A DNA stretch of 64,000 bases from Anagrus nilaparvatae (GCA_022575985.1 JAKSXM010000156.1:372001-436000); one strand, 5' to 3'. Positions 24,701 through 35,861 are shown, counted from the stretch's first letter. Numbers and translations are program-made. The notes: generated from the letters alone by a model not told the origin.

Positions 24701-27700
24701 ATTATGGTGACTAGAGGCTATCAATGTTGTCTATTGCTCCCTAATACTTAATTATTTATTATTGACATCCATAATATATGAATTGCTATGTCTAAAAATA
24801 ATACATTTGTAACAACTTTTACAAATTATTCATTTCAAGGACAATTTTAAAAAATTATATAATATACGTTTTACGAAATTTTTATTTTATCTGACTAATA
24901 TATATACTGTTTAGAATTCATTTCTTTTGCGAGAAAACACGACCTCTAGATGTCAATAATAGAACTAATTTATTAGAAAATTATTTAATAAATTACGCTT
25001 ACAGATTTTATGCTATTTTTCGCTGATAAAAGTGCAGAAATTTTGTTTTTTAAAAGTTTTTAAGAGACAAAAATTTTTGTGTTATCATCTGACCAAATAA
25101 ATGACAAAAACAAAGTTTGCCAAAATAAGAAATTTGAGTCTTACAAGGGGAGTTCACTACCTTTGAAACACCAATGTACACCAAATGTTTATAGATGAGT
25201 TTATTATGTTGAAAAAACATGCCAACCGTTCATGCCAGTGAGCTATCTGGGCCAGGAAACGTAAGACTCAATGTTATTAAATAGGTTGTTTTGGTAGTTT
25301 GGTAGTTTTATGTTTTCAACATAAAACTTCTGGTTGTTCTCATTTTTTGGGTGTAAGTGTCATCTTCAAGCTTCGTAAACCGTTGAAGTTGGTTGACATG
25401 TTTTTTTAACGTAATAAACTCATCTTATAACCATTTGGTGTAGTTTGGTGTTTCAAAGTTAGTGAACTCCACTTGTTCGTATTAAGAACAACGCAAAAAT
25501 TAAATGAAATTTAAAAAAATTTAACTTTTGTGGCACATATTTTTAAAGCTAAACAAGCAACAAGTTTTACTACATATTTACAGATTACAAGCCTTTTCAT
25601 TGATTCAAAGCACTGTAAAACTCAAATAATTCAAGGTCCTCAAATCAACTCTGAGAAAAAATGAAATAATTACCAAACAAACTCAATTCACAAAACGAAA
25701 AAAAAAAAATAAGTAATTTATCAAACAAAAAAAATTTTTCAAAGTAATAATAATAATAATTAAGAAAAAGAAAAAAAATGGTTTGCAATAATAAAAATGA
25801 TTTATTTGAAGTTACGTAAGACCCCATACTAATAAATTTAAACGTACTTTTTTTTTATAATATGTACTTATTATAAATATCTTAACCTTCACTTTAAAAA
25901 AAAAAACTTTCTTTAAAGAATCAAGATTTTAAATAATATACTTAAAAAAGAACCTTTTTCTTCTTCTTTCTCACAGAATATTAAATTTATTTTTTTTTTT
26001 CGTATAATTTCGTAATTTTTTTTTAGGCATATTTTTTGTTAAAAAAAAAACTGGGGAATTTTTATATCTTAATTATTAAAAAAATATAATTTATTGACAT
26101 GTTTTATAGTATTTTATTTATTGTAAAATAAAAAAAAATATATAAACACCGGTCAAGGAGAAAGTCATATTATATTTTCGCATTTTAAGGAAGTGAGGTT
26201 ACGCGAATTCGATCGATTACGTTTACATGTTTAAATATAAAAATTTTTATTTATTTATATTTTTTATAAAAATATTATTCTTTAAATAAATAAATAGAAT
26301 TTTTTTTGGTAAATTTTTTTTTTATTTAAATAGCTTTCTTTTTTGCCTAAGGCTATTTTAATTAAAAAAAAAAGATCATCTTTTGAAAAAAGTATGTGAC
26401 AGATGAAATTAAATACGTAACATACAACCACAGCGTGAGAGATTTAATTTTTTATATGCGTAATCATTGATGATACATAATACGAAATTTTTGATACGAT
26501 TACATAAAAAAATAATATTTCTTAATAATTTTTTTAAAAAAATATCAAATTATGAAAAAAAAAGTTGGTATTGTATGCAACAATTGTAACGCGTATTTGT
26601 CGAGGGAATTTCCTGCTTCCCTTAAAAAGCTTTATCTAATACTTGAATTTCCTGTTATTATCAGTTAATTTACCTTTTTTAGATTTTTTTTTTGTTGAAA
26701 AAACTCTGTAATAAATTATAATGTAACTTTTAAATATTCTTTGTAATAAATACGCAATATTACTTTTTAAGGATCTTCAAACTATGTTATTAAGAAAAAA
26801 AAATTATGTCTTTTAAAACTAAGTTTCTGTGTAATGTGTATTGGGTGCTAAACGTATTACTATATAATATGACATAACATATTATTGAGGTTTAAGTATT
26901 TATATATTAGACTGGCTATTATTTTTTAATGCGAATTTCTAATTATAAGATTTTTGTGCCATTTGTTTTGAATTTAAGAGTGACATAAAATTTAAATTTT
27001 AGTGCCAAAATTTGAAGTTCATTCCTTGTTGAAATCCAAAGGGGGCATTGTCTTTATTTTCTTTAAATGAATTAAATATTAACCTAATTTAGGGACGAAA
27101 ACTAACCCCAAAAGTAAAAAAAAAATTGTAAATACTATTATGATCTTTTATAAGTGACAAAAAATAGTGACCCCAATAAAGAATAACTTAGTGCCCTTTG
27201 GCTTCTTACAAAATATTTTGATTTTTCTATTATTTTTCAAAAACACCTATGGGGTTAAAAAAGAACTTTTTCCCGTTACTCTTTTTCTGCTTCTTTTCTT
27301 TTCCGAATTTTCTGCAAGGTACTGATTTTATTGAAAAAATGTTTTAGACAAATTTTTAAAGTTTTTAAAGAAGCATCTAATTCACATGAAAATTTAATTG
27401 TATATACAGAAATTAATATGATCTGTCCATGACTGATTTTGAGAAGTATAAGTTTTGAGTAATTTTAAAATGGGACTGAATTAAAAACTTACAATAGAAG
27501 AATTCATCTGGGTTTTTAAAATGTGTAACTTGCATTAAAACTTCTTTTTTATTAGACTGTAATCAATTTAAAACTATTTTCTATGAAACTTATTTTACAA
27601 ATATAAATTGGTTCTATTTTATTGTTAAAAATGTATAAAATGATTTTGTGACCTTATGAACCAAATTTTAACCGACTTTCATAAATTTTAATTCAAAATA

Positions 27701-30700
27701 AAATCCAGAATATCATGCAATACAAATACAGAAAAGTAAATAAAACTTAATATGCGATTAAACTGTTACTACACATATCATTTAAAATATAATCTTTATT
27801 TATGTAATAAATTTTAAAATATTTAATTAAAACATTATTTTACTATTATTAAACTTCTAGACAAACACATTTTTTTAATTACATTACAAATTTTAATATG
27901 AATTATTTTTTTAATTTAAAACTTAATATTTTTAGTTGCATATTTTAATTATAAGCATAAAAGTTATTTTAAAAAGATGCTTCACCCCTTGCCAAAAAAA
28001 TAAAGTTTCCAAAATTTTAACATTTTCTGTCAATTAATTTAACTAATTTTTGGTCAGAATCTAAACGTAGTTGTTGGCTATTTTTAGACTCTTTCTACAT
28101 TTGTGACTAAAATTTTGAAAGGTAACTTCCATTGATTAAAGTACTTGGTAAAAAGTAACAAACTGCAAGTGTATCTGGAAGAAATCCAGCGATACTAGTG
28201 CCATTGTTTTGTTTTTTACCAGCTACATTAAACAATGGGAATTACCTATCAAAATTTTAACTATAAGTGTAAAAGTGTCACAGGGAGAAAATTTTGAACC
28301 TAAAAAATAGAATATACCATTCATAAAAAAAATAATGTCCCAAGAATGGTTAACTATAATTTGGGGTATTCTTTTATTATGGTCAAGGTTTATGCATCAT
28401 ATTATTAGGCTGGAACCTATTTTAAAACTATTTTTAACCCTTTTGGGCGTAAATTATTGATTATTATTTAAAAACGAAATTTGATAAAAAAAACGCGTGT
28501 TGAACCATGGGATGAAATTTAAGGACCGACCATATGAACCAATTCAGGAGACAAAATTTTTTGAAAAACTGACATTAACTAAGATACAGCATGCTTACTA
28601 CCAGCATGTAACCGTAAACCACTTCGTGACTTTTCCCTGAAACCCATTAATTTTTACATCTTGGTTGATAAATATCTAATTCTATATCTTAATATTTAAA
28701 AAGTTTATTAAAAATGTCCAACGATATAAAAATTTTGAAAGTTGAATTTTTTGTATAAATAAAACCTAAATACTGTTAATTGAAATTCCCAGCAATTTTT
28801 TGTAACAAGTAGGCGAATTTCATTCTAACGGAAATACAATGTAGCTTACAAAATTAATCTCGAGGTGATTTTTTCAAAAATTCTTTAAATTTTGAAAGAG
28901 TCTAAAACTATATTAGCAAAATGATAAAAATGTTTGTACTTTCCAAAGGTAATTGCAATAATTTATTTAATTATATTGCAAAAAAATATTTATTCTTTGA
29001 TCTTTGAAGAAAAAAAAATGGAATGAAGTAAAAAAAAAATTATTGAAAAAGTATATATAGAACATATAAATTATAAATTTTGAAACATCCATAAAAATAG
29101 GAAAAATTTTGCAATCATCTCTGGATATGAACAAAATTTTGGTTACTTTAAAAATATTAAAAATTAAAATTTTTAGAAAAACCTATATTTAGACTACTAA
29201 AAAAATATTTTTGAATTTCAAAAAGAGTCTTAAAATTTCCCAAAACTTAATATTTATAAATAAAATGATAAAATATTGTTTTTACAAACGAATATATCAA
29301 TAATTAAAAATAATTTCTATTCAATTATTTACAAATTGAGATGCGTGTGAAATTAGAAAACTTTTCAACCAGATAAAAAAAAAAATAAAATAAAAAATAA
29401 TCTTTTATTAAAGAAAGTTTGTTTTCAATAAAATTTTAAATACATAAAAACGTAATAACCAATAAATATTGATTTTTTTTAAATATTAAATAAAAAAATT
29501 ATAAATAATTTATTTACATAATACATAATAAATATTTATCCTTTTTTTTTATAGTGAATTATTTTATATAATAAAAAAAATTAAATTTTTAAACATATTC
29601 TTCAAATTTACAGTTAAAAAAAAATTAAAAGATTAGGTCATAAAACGGAATAATTATTTTAATTTGTAACAAATAAAGTCATTATTTATTCTGTATCGAT
29701 AGTTTGTTAAATAGAAAATTAACCGTTAAGTTCAGTTATTGTAGAAATTATTATTATTATCGTTGCTTATTGGCGATTTGATTGTATTACATAATTGTAG
29801 ATTTATTAAATTAAAATTATTACTTTTTATCTAATTTTATAAAAGGAGCGGTGGATGCTAATAACATTTTTATTTAGTATTATGTAAAAAATATTTTAAT
29901 TATTGCTTGAATTTTAATTTATATGAGTTTAAAATTAATTTTATCGCGAATTTATGAAATTTTATCACTATTTAAAATTTTGGGGGCCGAAATTAATTGA
30001 ATTTAATGAACACATTAAAGCCAAATATTTGAATACAATTTGGAAATATCTGAAATGTTGATGTTGATCTCGAATTAAAATATTACATCAGATAATAAAA
30101 TTAAATTTTGTGAAATAAATAAGATAAAAACCGGTAAAAATATTGTTCGTTTGCTAAAATAATACACAAATCTTTCAAAACCGAAATTATTAATGAGAAA
30201 CGTGCTATACTGGTACCCCCAAAATATCGCCATTTTTTAAACTCTAATTTATGAAAATAAGCACAATTACTTCAAATAAAGCAAAAAAATATTTATTACC
30301 AAATTTATGGATTTTTCCGAACTAAATATTACAAACCATTTTCTTATAAACCCAAAAAATTCCAAAAACAACCAAACTTTTTTCAAACAACATCCAGTCT
30401 AATCTACACATTAACAAAATTTTATAGCATTACAAATAAAGTTGCATACCTACAATACAATATTTATGTGGTGTTAAAAAAGCGTATATCGTAAAAAATA
30501 TTTACATAAAATTTATGAGAAATATATTTTTCTTTTATTTTTTCATATTTATTGGATAATAATAATAATAATAATAGTTGCAAAAAAAAAATAAAAGAAA
30601 TACAAATAATTTCATATTTTTTAAAAAAACCACTAATAATTTAATTATATATTTAATTTATCTCGTCCTCAGCATGTACAAAATATATAATTTTTTTTTT

Positions 30701-30940
30701 ATTTTCAAAGATATATAATAATAATAATAATTTTATAGTATATAAACTTTCACTCTCACTTTTGTGGAAATCTACAAAATTACAGTGGTTTTCAATATTT
30801 TTCTTAATAAAAAAAAAAATTATTTGGTTATACTACTTAATTTTTTATTTATGTATCAACGGAAATTCTAGAAAAATAAATTATTTTTTTATTAACTTAC
30901 CGGTAAGTAATACTGCGAATAGTACAATAAACATCTTCAT
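12557..30940 (-). CDS. Gasp: Gasp / obstructor-C chitin-binding protein, spliced, four coding exons
   Basis: The product is a secreted chitin-binding protein; in Drosophila, Gasp (obst-C) organises chitin in the tracheal lumen and cuticle. Exons (minus strand) are 30901-30940, 15463-15864, 13721-13934 and 12557-12722. They total 822 nt, giving 273 residues plus TAA. All three introns have GT-AG ends and phases 1, 1 and 2 join without a frame break. Residues 1-17 form a signal peptide (hydrophobic IVLFAVLL, probable cleavage after NG). Three CBM14 (peritrophin-A) domains follow, each with six cysteines: C23/36/42/52/70/78, C93/106/112/122/135/144 and C155/177/183/193/210/219. Diagnostic Gasp stretches include FYPHHISCDKYWKCDN, VCMWADQVPEC, SFSRHAHP and EDYYGDLDLKSIRKSELL. 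The C-terminal tail (242-273) is rich in Pro, Gln and Asn and looks disordered. Length is close to that of insect Gasp. No lesions are seen, so the gene should be functional. I am confident of the assignment. Confidence 0.96.
12723..13720 (-). other. Gasp: Gasp intron 3
   Basis: This phase-2 intron of 998 nt has GTAAGA at its 5' end and TTTACAG at its 3' end. Around 12960-13035 it carries a short repeat (TTTTAAGTCCATAAGCC) that also occurs in the tandem tract at 38150-38310. No coding signal is seen. Confidence 0.85.
13721..13934 (-). CDS. Gasp: Gasp coding exon 3 (chitin-binding domain 3)
   Basis: This 214-nt exon lies between acceptor CTTTAG|AAGTC and donor GGATG|GTAAGA. It encodes residues 148-218: EVANGFACPAAGEIAG, SFSRHAHPDDCRKYYICMEG and EYGCPIGSVFKIGDADG, which are highly conserved in insect Gasp. 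It carries five of the six cysteines of CBM14 domain 3; the sixth is completed across the next junction (TG|T). Confidence 0.96.
13935..15462 (-). other. Gasp: Gasp intron 2
   Basis: This phase-1 intron of 1528 nt has GTAAAG at its 5' end and CTTTAG at its 3' end. It contains a 79-nt hairpin (14163-14241) and a short fragment near 14850-14885 matching the ends of the 5681-7080 foldback element (CCGATTTGAAGACCC). The rest is AT-rich with no coding signal. Confidence 0.85.
14163..14241 (-). ncRNA. 79-nt hairpin in Gasp intron 2 (pre-miRNA-like; unproven)
   Basis: Arms 14163-14188 and 14216-14241 pair at about 23 of 26 positions, with a core of 16 uninterrupted pairs, around a 27-nt loop. Size and shape resemble an animal microRNA precursor, and it lies within an intron. 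A small MITE relic is an equally valid explanation. The strand is uncertain; minus is given because the host transcript runs that way. Confidence 0.3.
15463..15864 (-). CDS. Gasp: Gasp coding exon 2 (chitin-binding domains 1 and 2)
   Basis: This 402-nt exon begins after TTACAG (acceptor ends at 15865) and ends at GAAATGAAG|GTAAAG. It encodes residues 14-147: the end of the signal peptide, CBM14 domain 1 (C23-C78), the linker SQLEPPISTPN and CBM14 domain 2 (C93-C144). The aromatic residues of the chitin-binding face are present, for example KYWKC and VFWNCWNG. An open frame on the opposite strand at 15643-15843 is only its antisense shadow. Confidence 0.96.
16168..16422. mobile_element. MITE-like element in Gasp intron 1
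   Basis: GTACACGGAAAAAAATT at the left pairs with AATTTTTTTTCAGTGTAT at the right. Ends of this kind (CACTGAAAAAAA) recur elsewhere in the window, for example TTTTTTTTTCAGTGTACC near 44259-44276. The interior is AT-rich. Confidence 0.55.
23095..23240 (-). repeat. Dispersed repeat copy, relative of 34470-34664
   Basis: AAAGAATGGCCCAAAATATACG and GGGCATTCTTTATTTTTGG form a loose hairpin, followed by GTCGTATAAAATTTTTCTGC then ATCAGTGGCGG. The same parts occur in reverse orientation at 34470-34664 (CTGATGCAGAAAAATCGTAT). One family, two copies. Confidence 0.6.
25144..25475. mobile_element. MITE, 332 bp, TIRs about 95 bp
   Basis: The left end CAAGGGGAGTTCACTACCTT then TGAAACACCAATGTACACCA is mirrored at the right end (TGGTGTAGTTTGGTGTTTCA, AAGTTAGTGAACTCCACTTG). 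GATGAGTTTATTA and AACATG continue the symmetry inward. No coding content; a non-autonomous DNA transposon inside Gasp intron 1. Confidence 0.85.
28098..28272. repeat. Imperfect palindrome in Gasp intron 1
   Basis: TAAAATTTTGAAAGGTAACTTCCATTG pairs imperfectly with CAATGGGAATTACCTATCAAAATTTTAA around a core that also pairs partly (TACTTGGTAAAAAGTAACAA / TGTTTTGTTTTTTACCAGCTA). Probably a small decayed foldback element. Confidence 0.55.
30901..30940 (-). CDS. Gasp: Gasp coding exon 1 (signal peptide)
   Basis: Forty nucleotides encode MKMFIVLFAVLLT plus the first base of a Gly codon. The donor is ACCG|GTAAGT, with the intron starting at 30900. A short first exon carrying only the signal peptide is typical of insect cuticle and peritrophin-like genes. 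I chose the first ATG because it gives the full hydrophobic core; a second in-frame ATG lies two codons later. Confidence 0.9.
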
Positions 30941-31151
30941 TTTTTTTTTTAATTATTTGAATTTTAACTTTTAAGCTAACAAATGTCTTTGTTAAAAAAC
31001 AAAAAAATGGTTCTTCTTAAATTAAAAATTAATAAATCACTCTTATTAAAAAAAAAAGCACTTGCAGGTCCTTAAATATTATAACATAAAAGAAATTCTC
31101 CTTTCGCGAAGGAGAGTACTCTTAGTAAGTTAGTTACCGGTTCGTAGCACC

Positions 31152-31159
31152 TTTATATA
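31152..31159 (-). promoter_or_regulatory. Gasp: TATA box of Gasp
   Basis: TATATAAA on the minus strand lies about 215 nt upstream of the Gasp ATG in a locally GC-richer stretch. Transcription would start near 31120-31130, giving a 5' UTR of about 185 nt (30941 to ~31125) without an intron before the start codon. TATA-driven promoters are common for insect cuticle genes. The start site itself is inferred. Confidence 0.65.
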
Positions 31160-31199
31160 AGTGATTGCTCACGTATTTGACCCCACCTGAATATTTACA

Positions 31200-32550
31200 A
31201 ACATATATAAATACTCTCTCTTTCTCTCTCATTCTCGCAATTTTTTTTTTTTAACTTTTAAGTTTTAAAAGAAAGAGTTAAAAAAAAAGAAATGAAAAAT
31301 ACTTTTACATATTTTTAATACTTGTAAGATCCTTCGTTCTTGAAGCTTCTTTTTAAGTCTTGCTAAAAAAAAAAATGCTTGAGAAATTTTTAGTTACGTT
31401 TATTTCAGGTAATTTTTTACAGATACTTATTTATCAAGAACAAAAAAAGAAGATGCCAAAGTTAAAATATTTTTTTATTACAGAGAGATTCCAGCAAGGG
31501 CATTGCTTTAAAAATTATTTTTTATAAATTTTATGATATTACGTGGATTTATTGAAAAATTTTAAGGCGTTAACCATGTTTTTTATAAAACGTAGGTTGT
31601 ACGTAAAAATTATTATTATTTTTGATAATTTTTTTATTTATCGCTGTTTAAATAAAAATTAAAATATTTATTTTTATGTGTTGCTGTAGTAATAATTTTC
31701 TATACTTCCTCTGTCCTAGTGCTAGATTTGCTAGGATTTTTAATGACATAATTTTCTATTATCTCCTAGAAACTTTAGGACATTTTAAGTATAAATACTG
31801 AAAAAAATTTTATTTCTCACAAATTTTTATAAGTTACACAGAAAATCAAGAAATTTGCAAATTTTAGTATATTATAAATGATTTTATTTGATAATTTTTA
31901 ATGATTTTGCAAACAAGCCTGATAGTTGAAAAAAATATTTCTTGTAAAGAAATTAGTGATCGTTCAACAAGAAAATAAGATTTTTAAAGTCACATCAAAA
32001 TTATATTCTTTTTTCTGAAAGAGCTCATATAATTTACATTATGGCAGTCCTTAGGAAATCAGCTATAATTTTGAAAATATTAATTTTTTGGTAATTCGCA
32101 ACTAATTTGCAACTAACCCTATAATTAAAATCTAAGCAATTTACTTCCCACAATTAAAAACTTATTTTCATTTTAGCAAGATTAAAATAATAATATTTAT
32201 TTTTAAATATAAATTAGGGTTAAACAAAGAAAAATATTTAAAAAGTGAAAATAAAATTTTAATATACACACATATATGTTTTGAAATAAATATTATTTCA
32301 AGTTTCTATTATTAGAAACAATAAAAAAAGAAAAAAAAATCTGATATTATGCGTAGGAATATTTATACAGTATAGGTACATGAATGAATACATATTATAT
32401 ATATTTTTGAATTAATTAAAATTTTTAAAAAGTTCAATGATCACTTTCTTTTATACTATGTAAATATTATAAATTTATTTCAGAGACTATTAATTTTATG
32501 CAAACGAACCCGTTATATGTACGCTTATTTAAATAATACTAAATCTTATA
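31200..32550. other. Gasp upstream region, no gene recognised
   Basis: AT-rich sequence with a CT-rich patch at 31216-31234, just upstream of the Gasp TATA box, of the kind that binds GAGA-type factors in insect promoters (inference). No other gene signal. Confidence 0.4.
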
Positions 32551-32556
32551 ATTTTG

Positions 32557-32879
32557 TATAGGGTAGATTCGCCAGTGATTGACCGGCTTCAAGTTAATGA
32601 CCAATACCGCGTATTTCAAATTTCAGGCCTCTGTAAAAATCCCGACGAATTGTCGGAATTTGATCGGAGAAAGACTCTTTATTGAAATAAAGACGCTTCG
32701 TCAGTTTTATGCAAATAAATTATCAATTCTGTACCAACGTTCTGTCTCCTTTTATAATACACACGAATCGCCCATGTATTTACGGACGTTCCATCGCTTA
32801 TTTTTTCTCAGTTTATAGAAAACGAATGGTCATTTACTATAGATTTTAACTGGTCGTTCACTGGTGAATCTACCCTATA
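32557..32879. mobile_element. MITE, 323 bp, TIR TATAGGGTAGATTC
   Basis: TATAGGGTAGATTCGCCAGT then GATTGACCGG at the left is mirrored by ACTGGTCGTTCACTGGTGAA then TCTACCCTATA at the right (about 30 bp, few mismatches). TATA tips suggest a TA target site. The open frame 32579-32818 is the MITE interior read through, with no similarity to a known protein. Confidence 0.8.
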
Positions 32880-33303
32880 TGCGCAATTGATAAATTGATA
32901 AATTGATATTACAATTTCTTTATCTTTGATTGTAATAACATTTTTTTTTTATTACAATTATAAAAACCATTAGGTAATAAAAACAATTTTATAATTTTCA
33001 CTTTTCGAATAATGAAAAAGTTGAAAATGTTCAACTAAAATTTTTGTCTTTAATTTAGTTTAGTATATTTCCAGTATAAAATATAGTATAAGCTTTCATA
33101 TATAAAATATACATTCGCATTTAACATAATTACCTCTTAAAAACACCTTAGTTTGTGTAAGGGGCTGATAACCTTAGTTTTAAGCTCAAATTTTTTTGCA
33201 CACACAACGAAGTTGAACACCAAAATTAGAACACATTTGTTTAAGCACACGTTTTAATGAATATAAAGAATTAAGCACACAAAAAATTGAACTCAGTGTT
33301 TTA

Positions 33304-33400
33304 AACACATGAAATTCAACACATTCGCGAATCCAGACACAATAATTTTCAAAAAAAAGTTTGTGTCTGCATTCATGGATGTGTTTAATTTCATGTGTTG
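33304..33400. repeat. 97-nt hairpin
   Basis: AACACATGAAATTCAACACA (33305 on) to CCAGACACAA pairs with TTGTGTCTGC to TTTAATTTCATGTGTTG around a ~17-nt loop. The stem is about 40 bp with a handful of mismatches. Both arms and flanks are rich in a GTGTTnAA motif, so this is probably an inverted duplicate of that short repeat. A structured RNA is possible but unsupported. Confidence 0.6.
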
Positions 33401-33429
33401 AAAACAATGTATTCTAGCTTTCGTGTGTT

Positions 33430-34460
33430 TTTATTGTATTCTAGGAACTCGAAATATTAAAAAAATGGCTAAAAATGACCTAAATTGGACTAAAATGACT
33501 AAATGACTAAATGCCTAAACGTGACCGTTTCCCGGAAAAAAAGGATCAAAAAATTCGTAATCAGCACACCGAAAAACTTAAGTATCAAAGGATGTATGTA
33601 CACTAGACTTGAGGGATGCCACTGGACTATTTAATCCCTGAAAAGTTTTTTTTGTATGCCTATTGTTCAGCTAGATTATTGATTGATTTTCTTGATGTTT
33701 AATACATCATCAGAATCTGTTTAAAAATTCAAAAAAATGCATAAATATTCAAGCAATTCAAACAAGGTTCAAACAGTTGAATCTGATGCTGAAATTTTTA
33801 TTACAAGTCATTCTTGTAATCTGAAACAATTTATTCTTTCCTGTCAATTTTATTCTTTCTTTATAAGAATTTAAAATTTTAGATGATTTGAAGATATATG
33901 ATTAATTATGAGGCATTAATTTTTTTGAAAAACTAAATTAATTATTTCCTTAAAATAACGGTTATTGATCTATTTTAAAAATTGTTTATTTAAAAATATT
34001 AGGATGAAAAATTAAAAATTGTCTGTATTTCATTTTTCCCGCTTGAAAATAATTGATTGGTTGAAAATATATGAAAAAATTGATGCATCTTTTAACTTAT
34101 AAAAATTTGAACATTATTACCCATTTTATAATACGTAATTCAGAGTCAACTATATAGTAGTATTAAAGTACAATAGTTGTCTCTGCTGATACTCAGCAGT
34201 GACGAAAATTAAGCGACCTCTTCAAGAATTTGTTAAATTTTTCGTTTAAAATTGAGATTAATTTTTTACATTAAATAAAAAGGTGAAAAACCATTTTTCA
34301 TTAAACGCTGCAAAAAAGATTTACTTTCTTACTTTCGGGCGATATTTTTTTCGTTTTTAATGAAAAACTATGTGTTGAACACGGGAAAAAATGTAGGAAA
34401 TTTTACTTTCGATGCTGTCTGCATTGAAAGCCAAATCCTATTTTTTTCCCTTGTTGAACA
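33430..34460. other. AT-rich stretch, no gene recognised
   Basis: No coding signal. GACTAAATGACTAAATGCCT near 33500 is a short ACTAAATG repeat. The rest is unremarkable. Confidence 0.5.
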
Positions 34461-34469
34461 AATTGATAT

Positions 34470-34664
34470 TTCTGGTCAGCGGCGGGTCTTTGCCGGACGC
34501 GCAGCGGCAGAAATAATTTACTGATGCAGAAAAATCGTATACGACCCTGGGCCATAAAAAAAGAATGCCCCAAATCGCAGTTTACCATCCTTGGCTTCGC
34601 CTCGGAAGGTAATTTACGTGCGATTTGGGCCATTCTTTATTTTTCTGGTCATGGGTCGTAATAC
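34470..34664 (+). repeat. Dispersed repeat with GC-rich start and terminal hairpin
   Basis: The inverted repeat 34537-34664 (GTATACGACCCTGGGCCATA ... AAGAATGCCCCAAATCGCA against its complement) follows a GC-rich patch, TCAGCGGCGGGTCTTTGCCG. A diverged copy lies inverted at 23095-23240. Composition unlike its surroundings suggests a younger insertion. Open frame 34403-34633 (minus) is repeat translation. Confidence 0.7.
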
Positions 34665-35033
34665 ACTATAAATTATTCTTATAAAACTCTAAGTGTAATT
34701 TATATGAGGATATAACTATATCAAATACAATATTTCTTAAACATATTCAAAAAGATAGTAAATTTCTACGAAAATTCTGAATTTTTATCACAAATAAGTT
34801 TATAGACAAATTAATATTTATAAATAAGTTTCATAAATTATTAAATTATATAGTAAATTGATTAATTTTATTGTTACTTAACGCATCTTATATAACATTA
34901 AAAAGTCATTTCTCTTTTGAGAAAATAGTGCCACCTAGATACCACATATCACACCACTCAAACAATACTTTTATATTATATTCACGCATATTCCATTATA
35001 TTTTTCATTTGTTCCTCATAAAATAAGTTTATA

Positions 35034-35127
35034 TTTATTCGTATGTATTTATGTGGATGTATGCATATACGCATGTATTTATGTATGTCTGCATGTATGT
35101 CTTTATGTATTCATGTATGTATGTATT
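35034..35127 (+). repeat. TATG-type microsatellite beside a MITE
   Basis: Imperfect ATGTATGT/ATGCATGT runs. A similar run (ATGTATGTTTGTATGTATGT) lies just beyond the other end of the element at 35128-35645, so the MITE may have inserted in, or nucleated, this simple repeat. Confidence 0.7.
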
Positions 35128-35645
35128 AGTGGACCTTATTTTGGACTTTGAAGAAAAACTTTGCTAACAGCGCTTTTTTTAACTGTTGGTTATAGATAGT
35201 CTCTAACTCCAAGGAAAAACATGTGCCTGTAATCACCTCAATTTTCTCATTTAAATAACATGGGAATTTTGACTTTTCAGCTTTTTAATTTTTTAACGTA
35301 CATCAAAATTTTTTTAAAGACTAGCTAACAGGTAGAAAATGATATTCAGAGGTATGAAAATTAATCGACTAGTTTGTAGAAGTCCCAGAACATTTCATTA
35401 TATCAAAATAAAATTTTTATAAATCGCAATTTTACATTTAAAATACATTAAAAATGAAAAAAAAATTGTTTCAAATCGAAGTCAAAATTCCCATGTTATT
35501 TAAATGGGAAAATTGAGGTGCTTACAGGCACGTGTTTATTTAAAGCAAAAGCAAAATCCTTGGAGTTGTAGACTTTTTATAACCAAAAGCTCAAAAAAAA
35601 TGGAGGGAGCAAAGTTTTTCTACAAAGTCCAAAAACAGGTCCACT
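35128..35645. mobile_element. MITE/foldback, 518 bp, TIR about 150 bp
   Basis: AGTGGACCTTATTTTGGACT then TTGAAGAAAAACTTTGCT at the left is mirrored at the right (AGCAAAGTTTTTCTACAAAG, TCCAAAAACAGGTCCACT). The pairing continues inward past CCTGTAATCACCTCAATTTT and CATGGGAATTTTGAC. No coding content. Confidence 0.85.
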
Positions 35646-35861
35646 CAGTATGCATGTATGTTTGTATGTATGTATATATATATGTAATTATTTAACAATC
35701 ATTATGGTATTAAGACCTAATTTTTTTTTCAAAATTGATATCACTAAAAAATCTCGAGGTACTTTGTTTTGTTTCTGTTTGGACGAAGTAGCTAATTGTT
35801 TTCTATGGGAGTGATAGTTTTAGAACTATCATTTATAATCAGTTTTTAAATCTGATACGTA

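Larger units (their letters stand above)
15865..30900 (-). other. Gasp: Gasp intron 1, about 15 kb
   Basis: This very long phase-1 intron separates the signal-peptide exon from the chitin-binding domains. It is extremely AT-rich with many homopolymer runs. It contains a MITE-like element (16168-16422), a repeat-family copy (23095-23240), a 332-bp MITE (25144-25475), a palindrome (28098-28272) and AAT microsatellites near 18878, 30558 and 30717. I see no nested gene. Short open frames inside it (for example 17591-17818 minus, 23741-23923 plus) are low-complexity and not protein-like. Confidence 0.85.

Noticed and set aside
32579..32818. 79-codon open frame as a gene
   Set aside because: Lies wholly inside a MITE and reads into its terminal repeat; no recognisable domain.
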